Source of the DNA: Chryseobacterium sp. FH1
GTDB taxonomy: Bacteria; Bacteroidota; Bacteroidia; Flavobacteriales; Weeksellaceae
Direction of reading: 5' to 3'
Assembly (NCBI RefSeq): GCF_000735135.1
Contig: NZ_JPLZ01000006.1
Span: 124,001 to 188,000 of the forward strand
Length of the DNA: 64,000 bases
Part shown: one piece after another, positions 7,371 through 15,301 of the stretch
How the letters are laid out: every line of letters starts with the position of its first letter
How positions within the stretch are numbered: the first letter of the stretch is position 1
Notes under the pieces: generated by a model
The model's database searches: none
The model's input: the letters and a program-made list of their open reading frames with translations, nothing else
What the model was told of the DNA's origin: nothing
Translations under genes and position numbers: made by a program

Positions 7371-7766
7371 ATGAATTACGAAGATAAAATCCAGCAATCA
7401 GAAACACGCGTTTTCAAAGTGGTTTTCCCGAATACGACGAATCATCATAACACGATGTTTGGTGGGAAAGTAATGGAAATGATGGATGAGGTCGCTTTTA
7501 TGACTGCTACGAGATTTGCGAGAAAGTCTTTTGTAACTGTGAGTTGTGACAGAATCGATTTCAAAAAACCAATTCCAGCTGATACAATTGTAGAGCTTGT
7601 CGGAAGAATTAAGTACGTTGGGAACACGAGCGTGAAAGTGAATGTGGAAATTTTTGTGGAAGAAATGTACAACGATGTGCGTGAAAAGGCGGTTTCAGGG
7701 GATTTTACTCTGGTTGCCATTGATGAGAATAAAAAGCCTTCCAGAATATTTAGAGACTTAAATTAA
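7371..7766 (+). CDS. Acyl-CoA thioesterase, hotdog fold (YciA-like)
   Basis: 131 residues, normal length for a single hotdog domain. The motif NHHNTMFGGKVMEMMDEVAFMTATRFA at about 23-50 is the YciA/acyl-CoA hydrolase signature: the N..GT/MFGG loop and the following helix with the catalytic Asp (MMDE). CDRIDFKKPIPADTIVEL is the second conserved strand pair. It should hydrolyse acyl-CoA thioesters in the cytoplasm; chain-length preference cannot be told from sequence. It has its own promoter and shares the bidirectional terminator at 7773-7798 with the gene at 7804. Confidence 0.85.
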   Translation: MNYEDKIQQSETRVFKVVFPNTTNHHNTMFGGKVMEMMDEVAFMTATRFARKSFVTVSCDRIDFKKPIPADTIVELVGRIKYVGNTSVKVNVEIFVEEMYNDVREKAVSGDFTLVAIDENKKPSRIFRDLN

Positions 7767-7772
7767 AAAATA

Positions 7773-7798
7773 AAAGCTTACCGATTATGGTAAGCTTT
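7773..7798. terminator. Bidirectional intrinsic terminator
   Basis: AAAGCTTACC/GGTAAGCTTT perfect 10-bp stem with a GATTAT loop between two convergent genes. Confidence 0.8.
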
Positions 7799-7803
7799 GT
7801 TGT

Positions 7804-8094
7804 TTATTCTACGATGTCTTCGTTTTCTTCTTCGTGATCATCTTCATTGTCGCTGGTGCTGTAATAATTATTTTCTTCGTCAGGCAATTGATTGGTCACC
7901 TGTTCAAAATTATCATCATCTTCAGCGCCTGGAACGTCTAGTCCAAAAGGCATTTCGTCATTCACTTGACCTGCATCTCTGATTGGATTTCCGTCGCCAT
8001 CTAATGGAATGTGCTCTTCTCTGTTGAAAATGTCTTCACCTGGATTGTAATCCAAATCCTCCAAATTTTTTTCGATGTTATCTTCTGGTGTCAT
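7804..8094 (-). CDS. Small very acidic protein
   Basis: 96 residues, no known family recognised. It is rich in Asp, Glu and Asn, lacks Cys, signal peptide and hydrophobic segments, and ends DNEDDHEEENEDIVE, so it is probably soluble and largely disordered. A short ordered part may be MPFGLDVPGAEDDD near the middle; this phrase is familiar from small conserved Flavobacteria proteins. It is an independent gene convergent with the thioesterase. Function unknown; the terminator at 7773-7798 and the neat spacing support a real gene. Confidence 0.6.
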   Translation of the reverse strand: MTPEDNIEKNLEDLDYNPGEDIFNREEHIPLDGDGNPIRDAGQVNDEMPFGLDVPGAEDDDNFEQVTNQLPDEENNYYSTSDNEDDHEEENEDIVE

Positions 8095-8169
8095 AATATT
8101 TTATTTTGGTTGAATACTGATAGACAAATATGATTCCAAGCTGAGCGGTTACCGCGATTTTTACTGAAA

Positions 8170-9141
8170 TTAATTATAAACTTCTGGATTCACGCAAGTT
8201 GGCATTTTTTCACCTTTAGCAAAAGCGACTACGTTTTCCGAAGCCAGTTTTGACATTCCGCTTCTTGCTTCCAACGTTGCAGAACCGATATGTGGCAGAA
8301 CGCAAACGTTTGAAAGTTCTAACAAGGGACTGTCCTTCTGCATTGGTTCTGGATTGGTAACGTCCAATCCTGCGCCCCAGATTTGACCCGAAATTAAAGC
8401 TTCGAACAAGTCTTTCTCATTATGAAAACCACCTCTCGCCGTGTTGACGAAGATCAGATTCGGTTTCATTTTTTCGAAGGTTGATTTGTTGAAAATATCC
8501 GATTGTTCCGGCGTAAAATTGGCGTGAATGCTGATTACATCTGAGGTTTCGACCAACTCATCGAAAGAAACATATTTTGCACCGAGTTCTTTTTCAGCTT
8601 CTTCGTTGTGATTTCTGTTGTGATAAATGATATTCATCCCGAAAGCTGATTTGCATTTTTCAGCCATTTCAAAACCGATTCTTCCTAGACCTAAAACGCC
8701 GAGCGTTTTACCATAAAGTTCCTGTCCTAATTCTTCCAAAGCATCAAACTCGTTCCAATTGCCCGATTTTACTTTGTCAATATTGTAGCTTGCTCTGCGG
8801 GAAACCATCTGCATTAATAGGAATGCGACGTCGGAAGTGGCTCTGCTCAAAACATCTGGCGTGTTTCCGATTGGGATTTTTCTTTTGGTTGCTTCTGCAA
8901 TATCAACTTGGTCAAATCCTACAGAAAATAGGGCGATTGCTTTTACGTTGGGGCAAGTTGCAAAAAACTCTTTATCGTACTTGCTTTTTCCAACACTAAG
9001 GATGATGTCGGCTTTCTTGCAGTTTTCCAGCCATTCTTCGTGGCTTGGATTTTCGTTTTCTGGAAAGATGATTTCAAGGTTTCCTTCTTTTAATATTTGG
9101 ATTCCGTTGTCTGGAATTCTTTTGTTGATGAATACTTTCAT
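8170..9141 (-). CDS. D-isomer 2-hydroxyacid dehydrogenase (glyoxylate/hydroxypyruvate reductase-like)
   Basis: 323 residues, the usual length. The protein has the two-part fold of the family: N-terminal catalytic part, then the NAD(P) domain starting at about 146 with LGVLGLGRIGFEMA (GxGxxG). Catalytic residues are visible: Arg in VNTARGG (about 235), Glu in GLDVTNPEP (about 263-265) and His in LPHIGSATLEARSGM (about 284). The substrate is likely glyoxylate, hydroxypyruvate or a related 2-keto acid; which one is not decided by the motifs. Single gene; a B-family repeat lies upstream at 9202-9274. Confidence 0.88.
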   Translation of the reverse strand: MKVFINKRIPDNGIQILKEGNLEIIFPENENPSHEEWLENCKKADIILSVGKSKYDKEFFATCPNVKAIALFSVGFDQVDIAEATKRKIPIGNTPDVLSRATSDVAFLLMQMVSRRASYNIDKVKSGNWNEFDALEELGQELYGKTLGVLGLGRIGFEMAEKCKSAFGMNIIYHNRNHNEEAEKELGAKYVSFDELVETSDVISIHANFTPEQSDIFNKSTFEKMKPNLIFVNTARGGFHNEKDLFEALISGQIWGAGLDVTNPEPMQKDSPLLELSNVCVLPHIGSATLEARSGMSKLASENVVAFAKGEKMPTCVNPEVYN

Positions 9142-9201
9142 TTCTTATTTTTATTTTAGATTCAATTTGATTGTGACTGTTTCTAATTATGCAAAAACCT
9201 T

Positions 9202-9274
9202 CAACCCTACTTGAGTGGACTCTTCGAGAGCCTCAGAATGACAGATTGGAAACGGAAGGCGGAAAAAGCTACCC
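9202..9274 (-). repeat. Interspersed repeat family B, copy 1
   Basis: On the minus strand it begins GGGTAGCTTTTTCCGCC, continues CTTCCGTT and ends CCACTCAAGTAGGGTTG. It matches the copy at 34234-34301 at both ends, but the inner hairpin is replaced by a TCTGAGGCTCTCGAAGAG-type sequence. Confidence 0.6.
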
Positions 9275-9287
9275 AAAATTTAAATAC

Positions 9288-9314
9288 AAAAAACCGGAAC
9301 TTAAGCCCGGTTTT
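9288..9314 (-). terminator. Terminator of the DedA gene
   Basis: AAACCGG/CCGGTTT stem at 9291-9313. A T-run follows it on the minus strand. Confidence 0.65.
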
Positions 9315-9344
9315 ATATGTTGTTTTGATATTTCAATAGAATAG

Positions 9345-10028
9345 TTATTCTTCTCTCGTTGGTCTTTCTTTATCTTTTGTAAAAAAGAACTTGATAACGA
9401 TAGGCAAAGTTGTGACCAAAACGATAATTAGAATGATAATTTCCAGTTTTTTCTTCAGATCGATGCCGAACTGATCCATAAATAATTTGTCCAAATAATG
9501 ACCCGCAAAGATCATACTGAATGACCAAAGAACTGCTCCGATCACATTGTAAACGAAAAATTTTCCTTTGTTCATCTTCACAATTCCCGCAACAATAGGA
9601 GAGAATGTTCTCACGATCGGCAAAAATCTAGATAAAATAACGGCAACTGCACCGTGCTCTTCGAAAAAGTCGTGCGCTTTGAAAAGGTATTTTTTCTTGA
9701 AAAGAAATGTGTCTTTTCTCTCGTACAACAATGGTCCACTTTTGTAACCAAACCAATAGCCAACTTCGTTTCCGATAATCGCGGCCACTGCAACGGCAGT
9801 TGCCAAAATGGTGGTGTCTAGAAAATCTGAACCTGTAGATCCGAAAGTGGTATCAATAATCTGTACAGCGTAGATTCCCGAAATAAAAAGTAAACTGTCA
9901 CCCGGTAAAAAGAAACCTACAAAGAGTCCGGTTTCAGCAAAAATAATGAATAAAATAAGCCAAAAACCGCCCATTTTAATGTAAAACTCAGGGTTGAGCA
10001 AGTCTTTCCAACTTTCGAAGTGTTCCAT
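9345..10028 (-). CDS. DedA family membrane protein
   Basis: 227 residues with about five hydrophobic segments. The conserved family elements are there: FAETGLFVGFFLPGDSLLF near 26-45, EVGYWFGYKSG near 87-97, FFEEHGAVAVILSRFLPIVRTFSPIVAG near 115-143 (the F[FL]xxxGxxxxxxxRF[LI]PxxR signature) and NVIGAVLWSF. DedA/DUF368-type proteins of this family act as lipid scramblases or flippases for undecaprenyl phosphate or phospholipids in the inner membrane. Which lipid applies here is not decided by sequence. Single gene with the -7 element at 10045-10052. Confidence 0.9.
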   Translation of the reverse strand: MEHFESWKDLLNPEFYIKMGGFWLILFIIFAETGLFVGFFLPGDSLLFISGIYAVQIIDTTFGSTGSDFLDTTILATAVAVAAIIGNEVGYWFGYKSGPLLYERKDTFLFKKKYLFKAHDFFEEHGAVAVILSRFLPIVRTFSPIVAGIVKMNKGKFFVYNVIGAVLWSFSMIFAGHYLDKLFMDQFGIDLKKKLEIIILIIVLVTTLPIVIKFFFTKDKERPTREE

Positions 10029-10044
10029 AGATATTTATGAGTCG

Positions 10045-10052
10045 CAAATATA
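10045..10052 (-). promoter_or_regulatory. -7 promoter element of the DedA gene
   Basis: TATATTTG on the minus strand, 16 bases upstream of the ATG at 10028. Confidence 0.5.
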
Positions 10053-10120
10053 TCAAAACGAATTTGATTTTTTCATTTTAATATCATTTTTTAGGAATTA
10101 TTTAACGAATTGGTTTGCTG

Positions 10121-11401
10121 TCAAAGATTGTACTTGTCGCCCCATTTTTCTTTCAGCTGTTCACGGATTTTTTTCTCGGTGGAATTGTTTGCCGGATTGT
10201 AAAAACTGGTACCTTTGATTTCGTCTGGCAAAAACTCCAAATCGACAAAATTGCCTTCATAGGAATGCGCGTATTGGTAGTCTTTTCCGTAATCCAAATT
10301 CTTCATCAATTTTGTCGGCGCGTTTCTGAGATGAAGGGGAACTGGCAGATTTCCTGTTTTCTTTACGAAAGCCATTGCCTCATTGATAGCATTATAAGTC
10401 GAATTGCTTTTTGGTGAAACGGCAAGATAAACTGCAGTTTCGCTTAGTAAAATTCTAGCTTCTGGATTTCCAATAATATTAATCGCTTGGAAACAATTGT
10501 TAGCGATTACCAATGCATTTGGATTTGCCAAACCAATATCTTCCGATGCCAAAATCAACATTCGTCGGGCGATAAATTTGATGTCTTCACCACCCACCAA
10601 CATTCTTGCTAGCCAATAGACTGCGCCGTTTGGGTCGGAACCTCGCATCGATTTGATAAAGGCTGAGATAATGTCGTAATGCTGCTCGCCATTTTTATCA
10701 TACAGCGCCATATTTTCCTGCAAGACGGAAAGAACATCTTTGTCCGAGATTTTATTTTTCTTTAATGATTTGAATTGATTCAAAACCAAGTCAATCGAAT
10801 TAATCAGCTTTCTTGCGTCGCCGCCAGAATACTGGATGAAAGCTTGTTTCTCGTCAAGGAAAAACTTGGTTTTATGGATTTCGTTGTATTTTGCTACAGA
10901 GATTTCTACAAGTTCTTCGAGTTTTTCAAAAGTCAAAGCTTTCAGAATATAAACCTGAGTTCTGGAAAGCAAAGCTGAAACCACTTCAAAACTTGGATTT
11001 TCTGTAGTCGCACCTATCAAGACAATCCAGCCTTTTTCAACTGCATGAAGCAAAGAATCTTGTTGAGATTTGTTGAATCTATGGATTTCATCAATGAAAA
11101 GAATTGGACTTTTGCCAGAAAACAGATTTTGTTTTTTTGCCTCGTCGATAATGTCTCTTACATCTTTCACACCAGCAGAAACGGCTGACAATTTATAGAA
11201 TTTACGTCCTGATTTTTCCGAGATGATTTCTGCCAAAGTGGTTTTCCCTGTACCTGGCGGTCCCCAAAAAATCAGCGAATTGAGCGTATCGTTGTCCATC
11301 ATTCTTTTGATGGTGCCAGATTTTCCCGTAAGATGTTCTTGCCCAAGGACTTCGTCAAGCGTTTTAGGACGTAGGATTTCGGCAAGAGGCGTGTTGTTCA
11401 T
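10121..11401 (-). CDS. rarA: Replication-associated recombination protein RarA/MgsA
   Basis: 426 residues from ATG 11401. An earlier TTG at 11416 is rejected because it lies within the promoter. AAA+ clamp-loader-like ATPase acting at stalled replication forks. Motifs: LAEILRPKTLDEVLGQEHL at the start, Walker A GPPGTGKTTLAE at about 48-59, Walker B LFIDEIHRFNKSQQDS near 96, sensor GATTENPSFEV, and SGGDARKLINSIDLV in the lid. The C-terminal domain has KSMRGSDPNGAVYWLARML and EDIGLANPNAL, which are typical of the tetramerisation part. Upstream the -7 element TATTTTTG ends five bases before the ATG, so a leaderless mRNA is possible. Confidence 0.95.
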   Translation of the reverse strand: MNNTPLAEILRPKTLDEVLGQEHLTGKSGTIKRMMDNDTLNSLIFWGPPGTGKTTLAEIISEKSGRKFYKLSAVSAGVKDVRDIIDEAKKQNLFSGKSPILFIDEIHRFNKSQQDSLLHAVEKGWIVLIGATTENPSFEVVSALLSRTQVYILKALTFEKLEELVEISVAKYNEIHKTKFFLDEKQAFIQYSGGDARKLINSIDLVLNQFKSLKKNKISDKDVLSVLQENMALYDKNGEQHYDIISAFIKSMRGSDPNGAVYWLARMLVGGEDIKFIARRMLILASEDIGLANPNALVIANNCFQAINIIGNPEARILLSETAVYLAVSPKSNSTYNAINEAMAFVKKTGNLPVPLHLRNAPTKLMKNLDYGKDYQYAHSYEGNFVDLEFLPDEIKGTSFYNPANNSTEKKIREQLKEKWGDKYNL

Positions 11402-11405
11402 AAAA

Positions 11406-11413
11406 CAAAAATA
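11406..11413 (-). promoter_or_regulatory. -7 element almost touching the rarA ATG
   Basis: TATTTTTG on the minus strand; only four bases separate it from the ATG at 11401. No well-spaced -33 TTTG was seen. Confidence 0.45.
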
Positions 11414-11568
11414 CAAAGATTTTGCTGGTTTATATATTTTTGGATTGTTTATTGATATGAAAATATTGTTAAGAATTTTATAAGTAATATATTTTATTAT
11501 TGAAGTATAAGTATCACTATAAGTGTTTTGAGTTTTTATTAGTTTTTAATTTTTAAAAAAAGATAATT

Positions 11569-12273
11569 ATGAGAAATTTTAGATTCTTGCCAGTAGTTTT
11601 TTCTTCTTTCTTTTCTATCGCAATTTGGGCGCAAGTAGGTATTAATACTACCGAACCGCTTGCAACGCTTGATGTCAATGGAAATGTGATGATCCGAGAC
11701 ACGCCAGAAACCACCGTTTTACCAGGTTACAAAGTGCTTGTTGTCAATCAAAATTCGTTTGAGGTCGGCGATGCAGATCCTTCGCTTTTTCTTTCGGGCA
11801 GCAATTCCAACATTGCCAAAGCTTCCGCCTCATCGGGTGTGTCGCTATTAACGCTGGATCTCAGCTTACTTTATCCCAATTGGTATGTCCTAAAGTTTGG
11901 AAACGCAGAAATTAATCCAACTCTCTTCACTTCCACAGCTTCGGATTTCTATTACACGGTTCCAAACAAAGGGAAATATTTTATCAATTTAAATTTCAAG
12001 ATGCGCACACTTTTGTCGCTTGGTGTTGCGACAAATTCCCAGATTGGACTTTTGAAAACCTCTGGAACCACAACCACTTTGATTGACTCAAAACCATTGA
12101 GTGTGATTGGTTTGACTTTGTCGAATGATTCCTTTGAAACCATTCATTCCGTTTATGAATTTGAAGCTGGAGACAAGGTACGGTTTGTTTTAAATCGCGG
12201 ACTTCTAAATCTTGATGTAGGTGTTCTTAGTAATTCGTCTGGAAGAGTTTTGATCTACAAAATATCAGATTGA
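11569..12273 (+). CDS. Secreted VGINTT-type protein, paralogue of 1231-1932
   Basis: 234 residues with signal peptide (FRFLPVVFSSFFSIAIWA) followed by QVGINTTEPLATLDVNGNVMI. The remainder is beta-rich with repeated hydrophobic-polar pattern and ends VLIYKISD. The opening, the length and the end match the gene at 1231-1932, but the middle differs, so the two are old paralogues. No enzyme motif is visible. It stands alone; no TAnnTTTG could be placed upstream with confidence. Role unknown, probably surface or secreted. Confidence 0.6.
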   Translation: MRNFRFLPVVFSSFFSIAIWAQVGINTTEPLATLDVNGNVMIRDTPETTVLPGYKVLVVNQNSFEVGDADPSLFLSGSNSNIAKASASSGVSLLTLDLSLLYPNWYVLKFGNAEINPTLFTSTASDFYYTVPNKGKYFINLNFKMRTLLSLGVATNSQIGLLKTSGTTTTLIDSKPLSVIGLTLSNDSFETIHSVYEFEAGDKVRFVLNRGLLNLDVGVLSNSSGRVLIYKISD

Positions 12274-12377
12274 AATGTTTTTCTGACATAGCAATAAATT
12301 TAATTTTAATATCAAAAAATATTTATTGTTTATCAATAAATATTTTTTGATATTTGCAGTGCTGAAAATTATCTGCT

Positions 12378-12911
12378 ATGTCAACAAAACAAATTCTTTC
12401 TATCCTGAATGTGCTCGCTTGGATCGCATTTATCGGATTGTGTATCAAGACTGGAACTTTGATGTTTAATTTGATTTTCGGTTTGTTTATGAGTCCGGAT
12501 GGCTTAAAGGATTTTTATTTGATTATCAATCTTTCGGATTTAGCCAAAAGTAATCCTACTGAGTATCTTTCTCTAATGTCACTCTTGATTTTTGTCTCCG
12601 GATTGCAGGCTTATCTATTTTTTCTGACAACACGGTTATTTGAGAAAATCAATCTCGAAAATCCTTTTACAGAAGTGGTTTCGCGATTGATTTTGCGAAT
12701 CAGTTATACGGCTTTCGAGATTGGGATTTTGAGTATCATTACACAAAACTATGCCGAGAGATTGCTTAAGAAGGGACTTTTTTTACCTGATATCAATGAG
12801 TTTGTGAACTCCTCTGCTGAGTTTATTTTCCTAGCTGGAATCATCTATATCATTGCCCAAATCTTCAAAAGAGGAATCGAATTACAGAACGAAAACGACC
12901 TAACCATCTAA
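12378..12911 (+). CDS. DUF2975 membrane protein
   Basis: 177 residues with four hydrophobic segments (about 10-32, 60-82, 108-125 and 140-160). This matches DUF2975 proteins, which are small four-helix membrane proteins usually encoded right before a YozG-like HTH regulator. Here the HTH gene starts 3 bases after the stop, so the pair is cotranscribed and probably translationally coupled. The role of DUF2975 is not known; the constant pairing suggests that the membrane protein senses or modulates the regulator. Confidence 0.75.
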   Translation: MSTKQILSILNVLAWIAFIGLCIKTGTLMFNLIFGLFMSPDGLKDFYLIINLSDLAKSNPTEYLSLMSLLIFVSGLQAYLFFLTTRLFEKINLENPFTEVVSRLILRISYTAFEIGILSIITQNYAERLLKKGLFLPDINEFVNSSAEFIFLAGIIYIIAQIFKRGIELQNENDLTI

Positions 12912-12914
12912 ATT

Positions 12915-13124
12915 ATGCCAATTATTGTAAATCTTGACGTAATGATGGCCAAACGAAAAATTTCATTGAATGAACTTTCAGAAAAAGTGGATTTAACACT
13001 TTCCAATCTTTCAATCCTGAAAACCGGAAAAGCAAAAGCCGTTCGTTTTAGTACTTTGGAAGCAATCTGCAAAGCTTTGGACTGCCAGCCTGCGGATATT
13101 TTAGAATATCGAAAAGAAGATTAA
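12915..13124 (+). CDS. Xre/YozG-like HTH regulator
   Basis: 69 residues, essentially one HTH_26 (YozG/Cro-type) domain: MMAKRKISLNELSEKVDLT forms the first helices and LSNLSILKTGKAKAVRF holds the recognition helix, followed by STLEAICKALDCQPADILEY, the family hallmark. It follows the DUF2975 gene at 3 bases and its stop codon overlaps the stop codon of the polyprenyl synthase gene on the other strand by 4 bases (13121-13124), so there is no room for a terminator between the two genes. Target genes are unknown; autoregulation is usual. Confidence 0.85.
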   Translation: MPIIVNLDVMMAKRKISLNELSEKVDLTLSNLSILKTGKAKAVRFSTLEAICKALDCQPADILEYRKED

Positions 13125-14098
13125 AGTTTTCTATTGATCACATAATCCAACATCAGTTTCAGAGATTCCTTCGCTTCATTATCAGGGAATTCTGCTAAAA
13201 TTGCCAAAGCCTTTTGCTGGTAATCCTTCATTGTTTGGATCGCATAATCCATTCCGCCGGAAGATTTTACAAATTCCACAAGTTCACGAACTTTTTTGGA
13301 ATCGTTGTTATAACGCTTTATGGTTGCGAAATATTTTTTGTAATTCTCAGGACTTGCGTTCTTCAAAGTGTAGATCAACGGCAAAGTCATCTTTTGTTCC
13401 TTGATGTCAATCCCAACCGGTTTTCCAATGATATTGCTGGTTTGATAATCAAAAAGGTCATCTTTGATCTGGAAAGCCATTCCCGTGTAGGTTCCAAATT
13501 CCTGCATTTTTTTTGCGGTCGCCTCGTCCACATTGTTGGAGAGAACACCAACTTCACAACACGCCGCAATCAAAGTCGCCGTTTTCTGGCGGATGATCTC
13601 GTAGTAAACATCCTCCGTAATATCCAGTTTTCGCGCTTTTTCCAATTGAAGCAATTCACCTTCAGACATCTCGCGGATCGTCCTCGCAATCACAGAAAGC
13701 AAATCAAAATCCTTGTTGTCGGTAGAAAGCAAAACCGATTTTGAAAGCAAATAATCGCCCACCAATACCGCAATCTTATTCTTCCAAAGCGCATTGATGG
13801 AAAAGAAATTTCTGCGCTTGAAACTCTCATCCACAACATCATCGTGCACCAAAGTCGCCGTGTGGATCAGCTCGATCATACTTGCGCCACGAAAGGTTTT
13901 TTCGTTCACATCGCCGACCAATTTTGCGCAGAGAAACACAAACATTGGGCGCATCTGTTTCCCTTTTGTAGTGACGATGAAACGCGTGACCTTGTCCAAT
14001 AGAGCAACATTACTTTTCATAGATTCGTAAAACTTTTGCTCGAAAAGTTTCATTTCATCAGAGATCGGAGCCTTGATTTGTTCTACAGTATTTGCCAC
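13121..14098 (-). CDS. Polyprenyl diphosphate synthase
   Basis: 325 residues, class of long-chain trans-prenyl synthases that extend farnesyl diphosphate with isopentenyl diphosphate, most likely to make the side chain of menaquinone. First Asp-rich motif LVHDDVVDESFKRRN (DDxxD) at about 83-97, GKQMRP for pyrophosphate binding at about 47, and second Asp-rich motif FQIKDDLFDY near 210. The residues before the first motif (IELIHTATL) are small or slim, fitting a long-chain product. Menaquinone is the quinone of Bacteroidetes, so octaprenyl or hexaprenyl product is expected; the exact length is not readable. ispB would be the usual symbol, but product length is unproven. Confidence 0.88.
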   Translation of the reverse strand: MANTVEQIKAPISDEMKLFEQKFYESMKSNVALLDKVTRFIVTTKGKQMRPMFVFLCAKLVGDVNEKTFRGASMIELIHTATLVHDDVVDESFKRRNFFSINALWKNKIAVLVGDYLLSKSVLLSTDNKDFDLLSVIARTIREMSEGELLQLEKARKLDITEDVYYEIIRQKTATLIAACCEVGVLSNNVDEATAKKMQEFGTYTGMAFQIKDDLFDYQTSNIIGKPVGIDIKEQKMTLPLIYTLKNASPENYKKYFATIKRYNNDSKKVRELVEFVKSSGGMDYAIQTMKDYQQKALAILAEFPDNEAKESLKLMLDYVINRKL

Positions 14099-14125
14099 TT
14101 TTTGCCTTTAGAGATTATATTTTTT

Positions 14126-14237
14126 TGGAGCAAGACGATTGCATTTTTTTTCAACTTTTCAACCCGCTTTCCGCTGCAATCTTTTTTTCCATCGCTCAGC
14201 TCAGCCAAAAAAAGGATTTCCACTGCAATCGGGGCTA
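14126..14237 (-). repeat. Interspersed repeat family A, copy 1
   Basis: Read on the minus strand: TAGCCCCGATTGCAGTGGAA, ATCCTTTTTTT, an inner part GGCTGAGCTGAGCGATGG, AAAAAAAGATTGCAGCGG, AAAGCGGG and GCTCC near the end. The two outer GATTGCAG(T/C)GGAAA boxes are direct repeats, and the T-run and A-run pair to form a stem. Confidence 0.65.
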
Positions 14238-14355
14238 TGTTGACGATTTGTCTATCGATTGACCCAAAAATTAGTAATAAAAAATTTAGAAGAAAATTTT
14301 AGTTTATTGTCCAATAGCTCGCTTCTAATATCGATTTATTATTCTACAAATATAA

Positions 14356-15234
14356 TTATTCTAAATCTTTAAAAGGAATAAAATAAAGACTTTGAGGCAC
14401 TTTTTTGATTTTCATATCGAATCTTTCGCCAGAAATATAGATTCCGTTTTCCGTCGCCGTGATTCCTTCGATCTGTCCAATGTTGAAAGCTCTTCCCAAA
14501 GCAAACTTTTTCAATGGCTTATTAAAGAACAGATTTCCATTCTCATCCTTCTCGAAGATCATCAGAAAAACCCTCGCTTTTTTGGTGTAACCGACAATGT
14601 ACAATTTGTTATCATAAAACGACGCATCCGTCACCACAAATCCAGTATCAAAACTTTCCAATTTCTGAGCTGGTTGATTTTCACTTAGATTAGGATTGAT
14701 GACATAATGAGAAACTGTATTCGTGATCCATTCCTTCGTGAAAATATGAATATTTCCATCCAAGAAAATCATTGCTTCCGCATCAAAATTATTGTTGATA
14801 TTCTTCGGCGCAAAATCATCTTGTTCCGGATAATAAAACGGAATCGCTTTGATGGAATCAATAATTATGTAGTCATTCTTGAAAGGCGCTTTGTAAATTT
14901 TCAAATCCTTCCTCGTTCCAAGATTGTTCCCAAATTCTCCAATATAGAAATTCTCACCATCATTCGTTATCGCTTCCCAATCGATGTTTTTTAGTCCCGT
15001 TTGAAAAGTCTTCTCGATGTACGAACTTCCTGGTTTTATCTCAAAGATCTCGCTAGTATTTCCACTGTCATTGAAGGAAAATATTCTGTCGTCAAGTTCC
15101 ATCAGTCCAGAACTTTCTCTGAGCGAATCGCTCAGAATGGCACTTTTATATTTTTTGAGTTTTAGTTTTTGCGTTTTCTGCGCAGAGATTTGAAAACTTA
15201 GCAGAATAATTAAGAAGAAGAAAATCCTTTTCAT
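14356..15234 (-). CDS. Secreted beta-propeller-like protein of unknown function
   Basis: 292 residues from the ATG at 15234, which opens a good signal peptide (MKRIFFFLIILLSFQISAQ). A longer frame back to 15456 is rejected because it runs into rlmN. The protein shares a clear pattern with 25635-26495: SSGL, NDSGN, DWEAITNDG, YIGEFGNN, FYYPEQ, FDAEAMIFL, GQIEGIT. These blocks recur as in a blade-type beta structure. No catalytic residues are evident. It follows rlmN by 67 bases on the same strand and may be cotranscribed with it. No lipobox, so periplasmic or secreted. Confidence 0.6.
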   Translation of the reverse strand: MKRIFFFLIILLSFQISAQKTQKLKLKKYKSAILSDSLRESSGLMELDDRIFSFNDSGNTSEIFEIKPGSSYIEKTFQTGLKNIDWEAITNDGENFYIGEFGNNLGTRKDLKIYKAPFKNDYIIIDSIKAIPFYYPEQDDFAPKNINNNFDAEAMIFLDGNIHIFTKEWITNTVSHYVINPNLSENQPAQKLESFDTGFVVTDASFYDNKLYIVGYTKKARVFLMIFEKDENGNLFFNKPLKKFALGRAFNIGQIEGITATENGIYISGERFDMKIKKVPQSLYFIPFKDLE

Positions 15235-15301
15235 ATTTCGTAAAAATAAGAATTGATTTTTTGAAGAGGAAATTTGATGGATTAAAATTTTGTTAAGGAA
15301 A

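Noticed and set aside
13214-13744. 176-residue plus-strand frame
   Set aside because: Antisense of the polyprenyl synthase gene; no promoter or motif.
15100-15135. CTGAGCGATTCGCTCAG palindrome within 14356-15234
   Set aside because: Looks like the TTCGACTCCGCTCAG repeats, but the residues SDSLRESSGL are expected in this family, so it is normal coding sequence.
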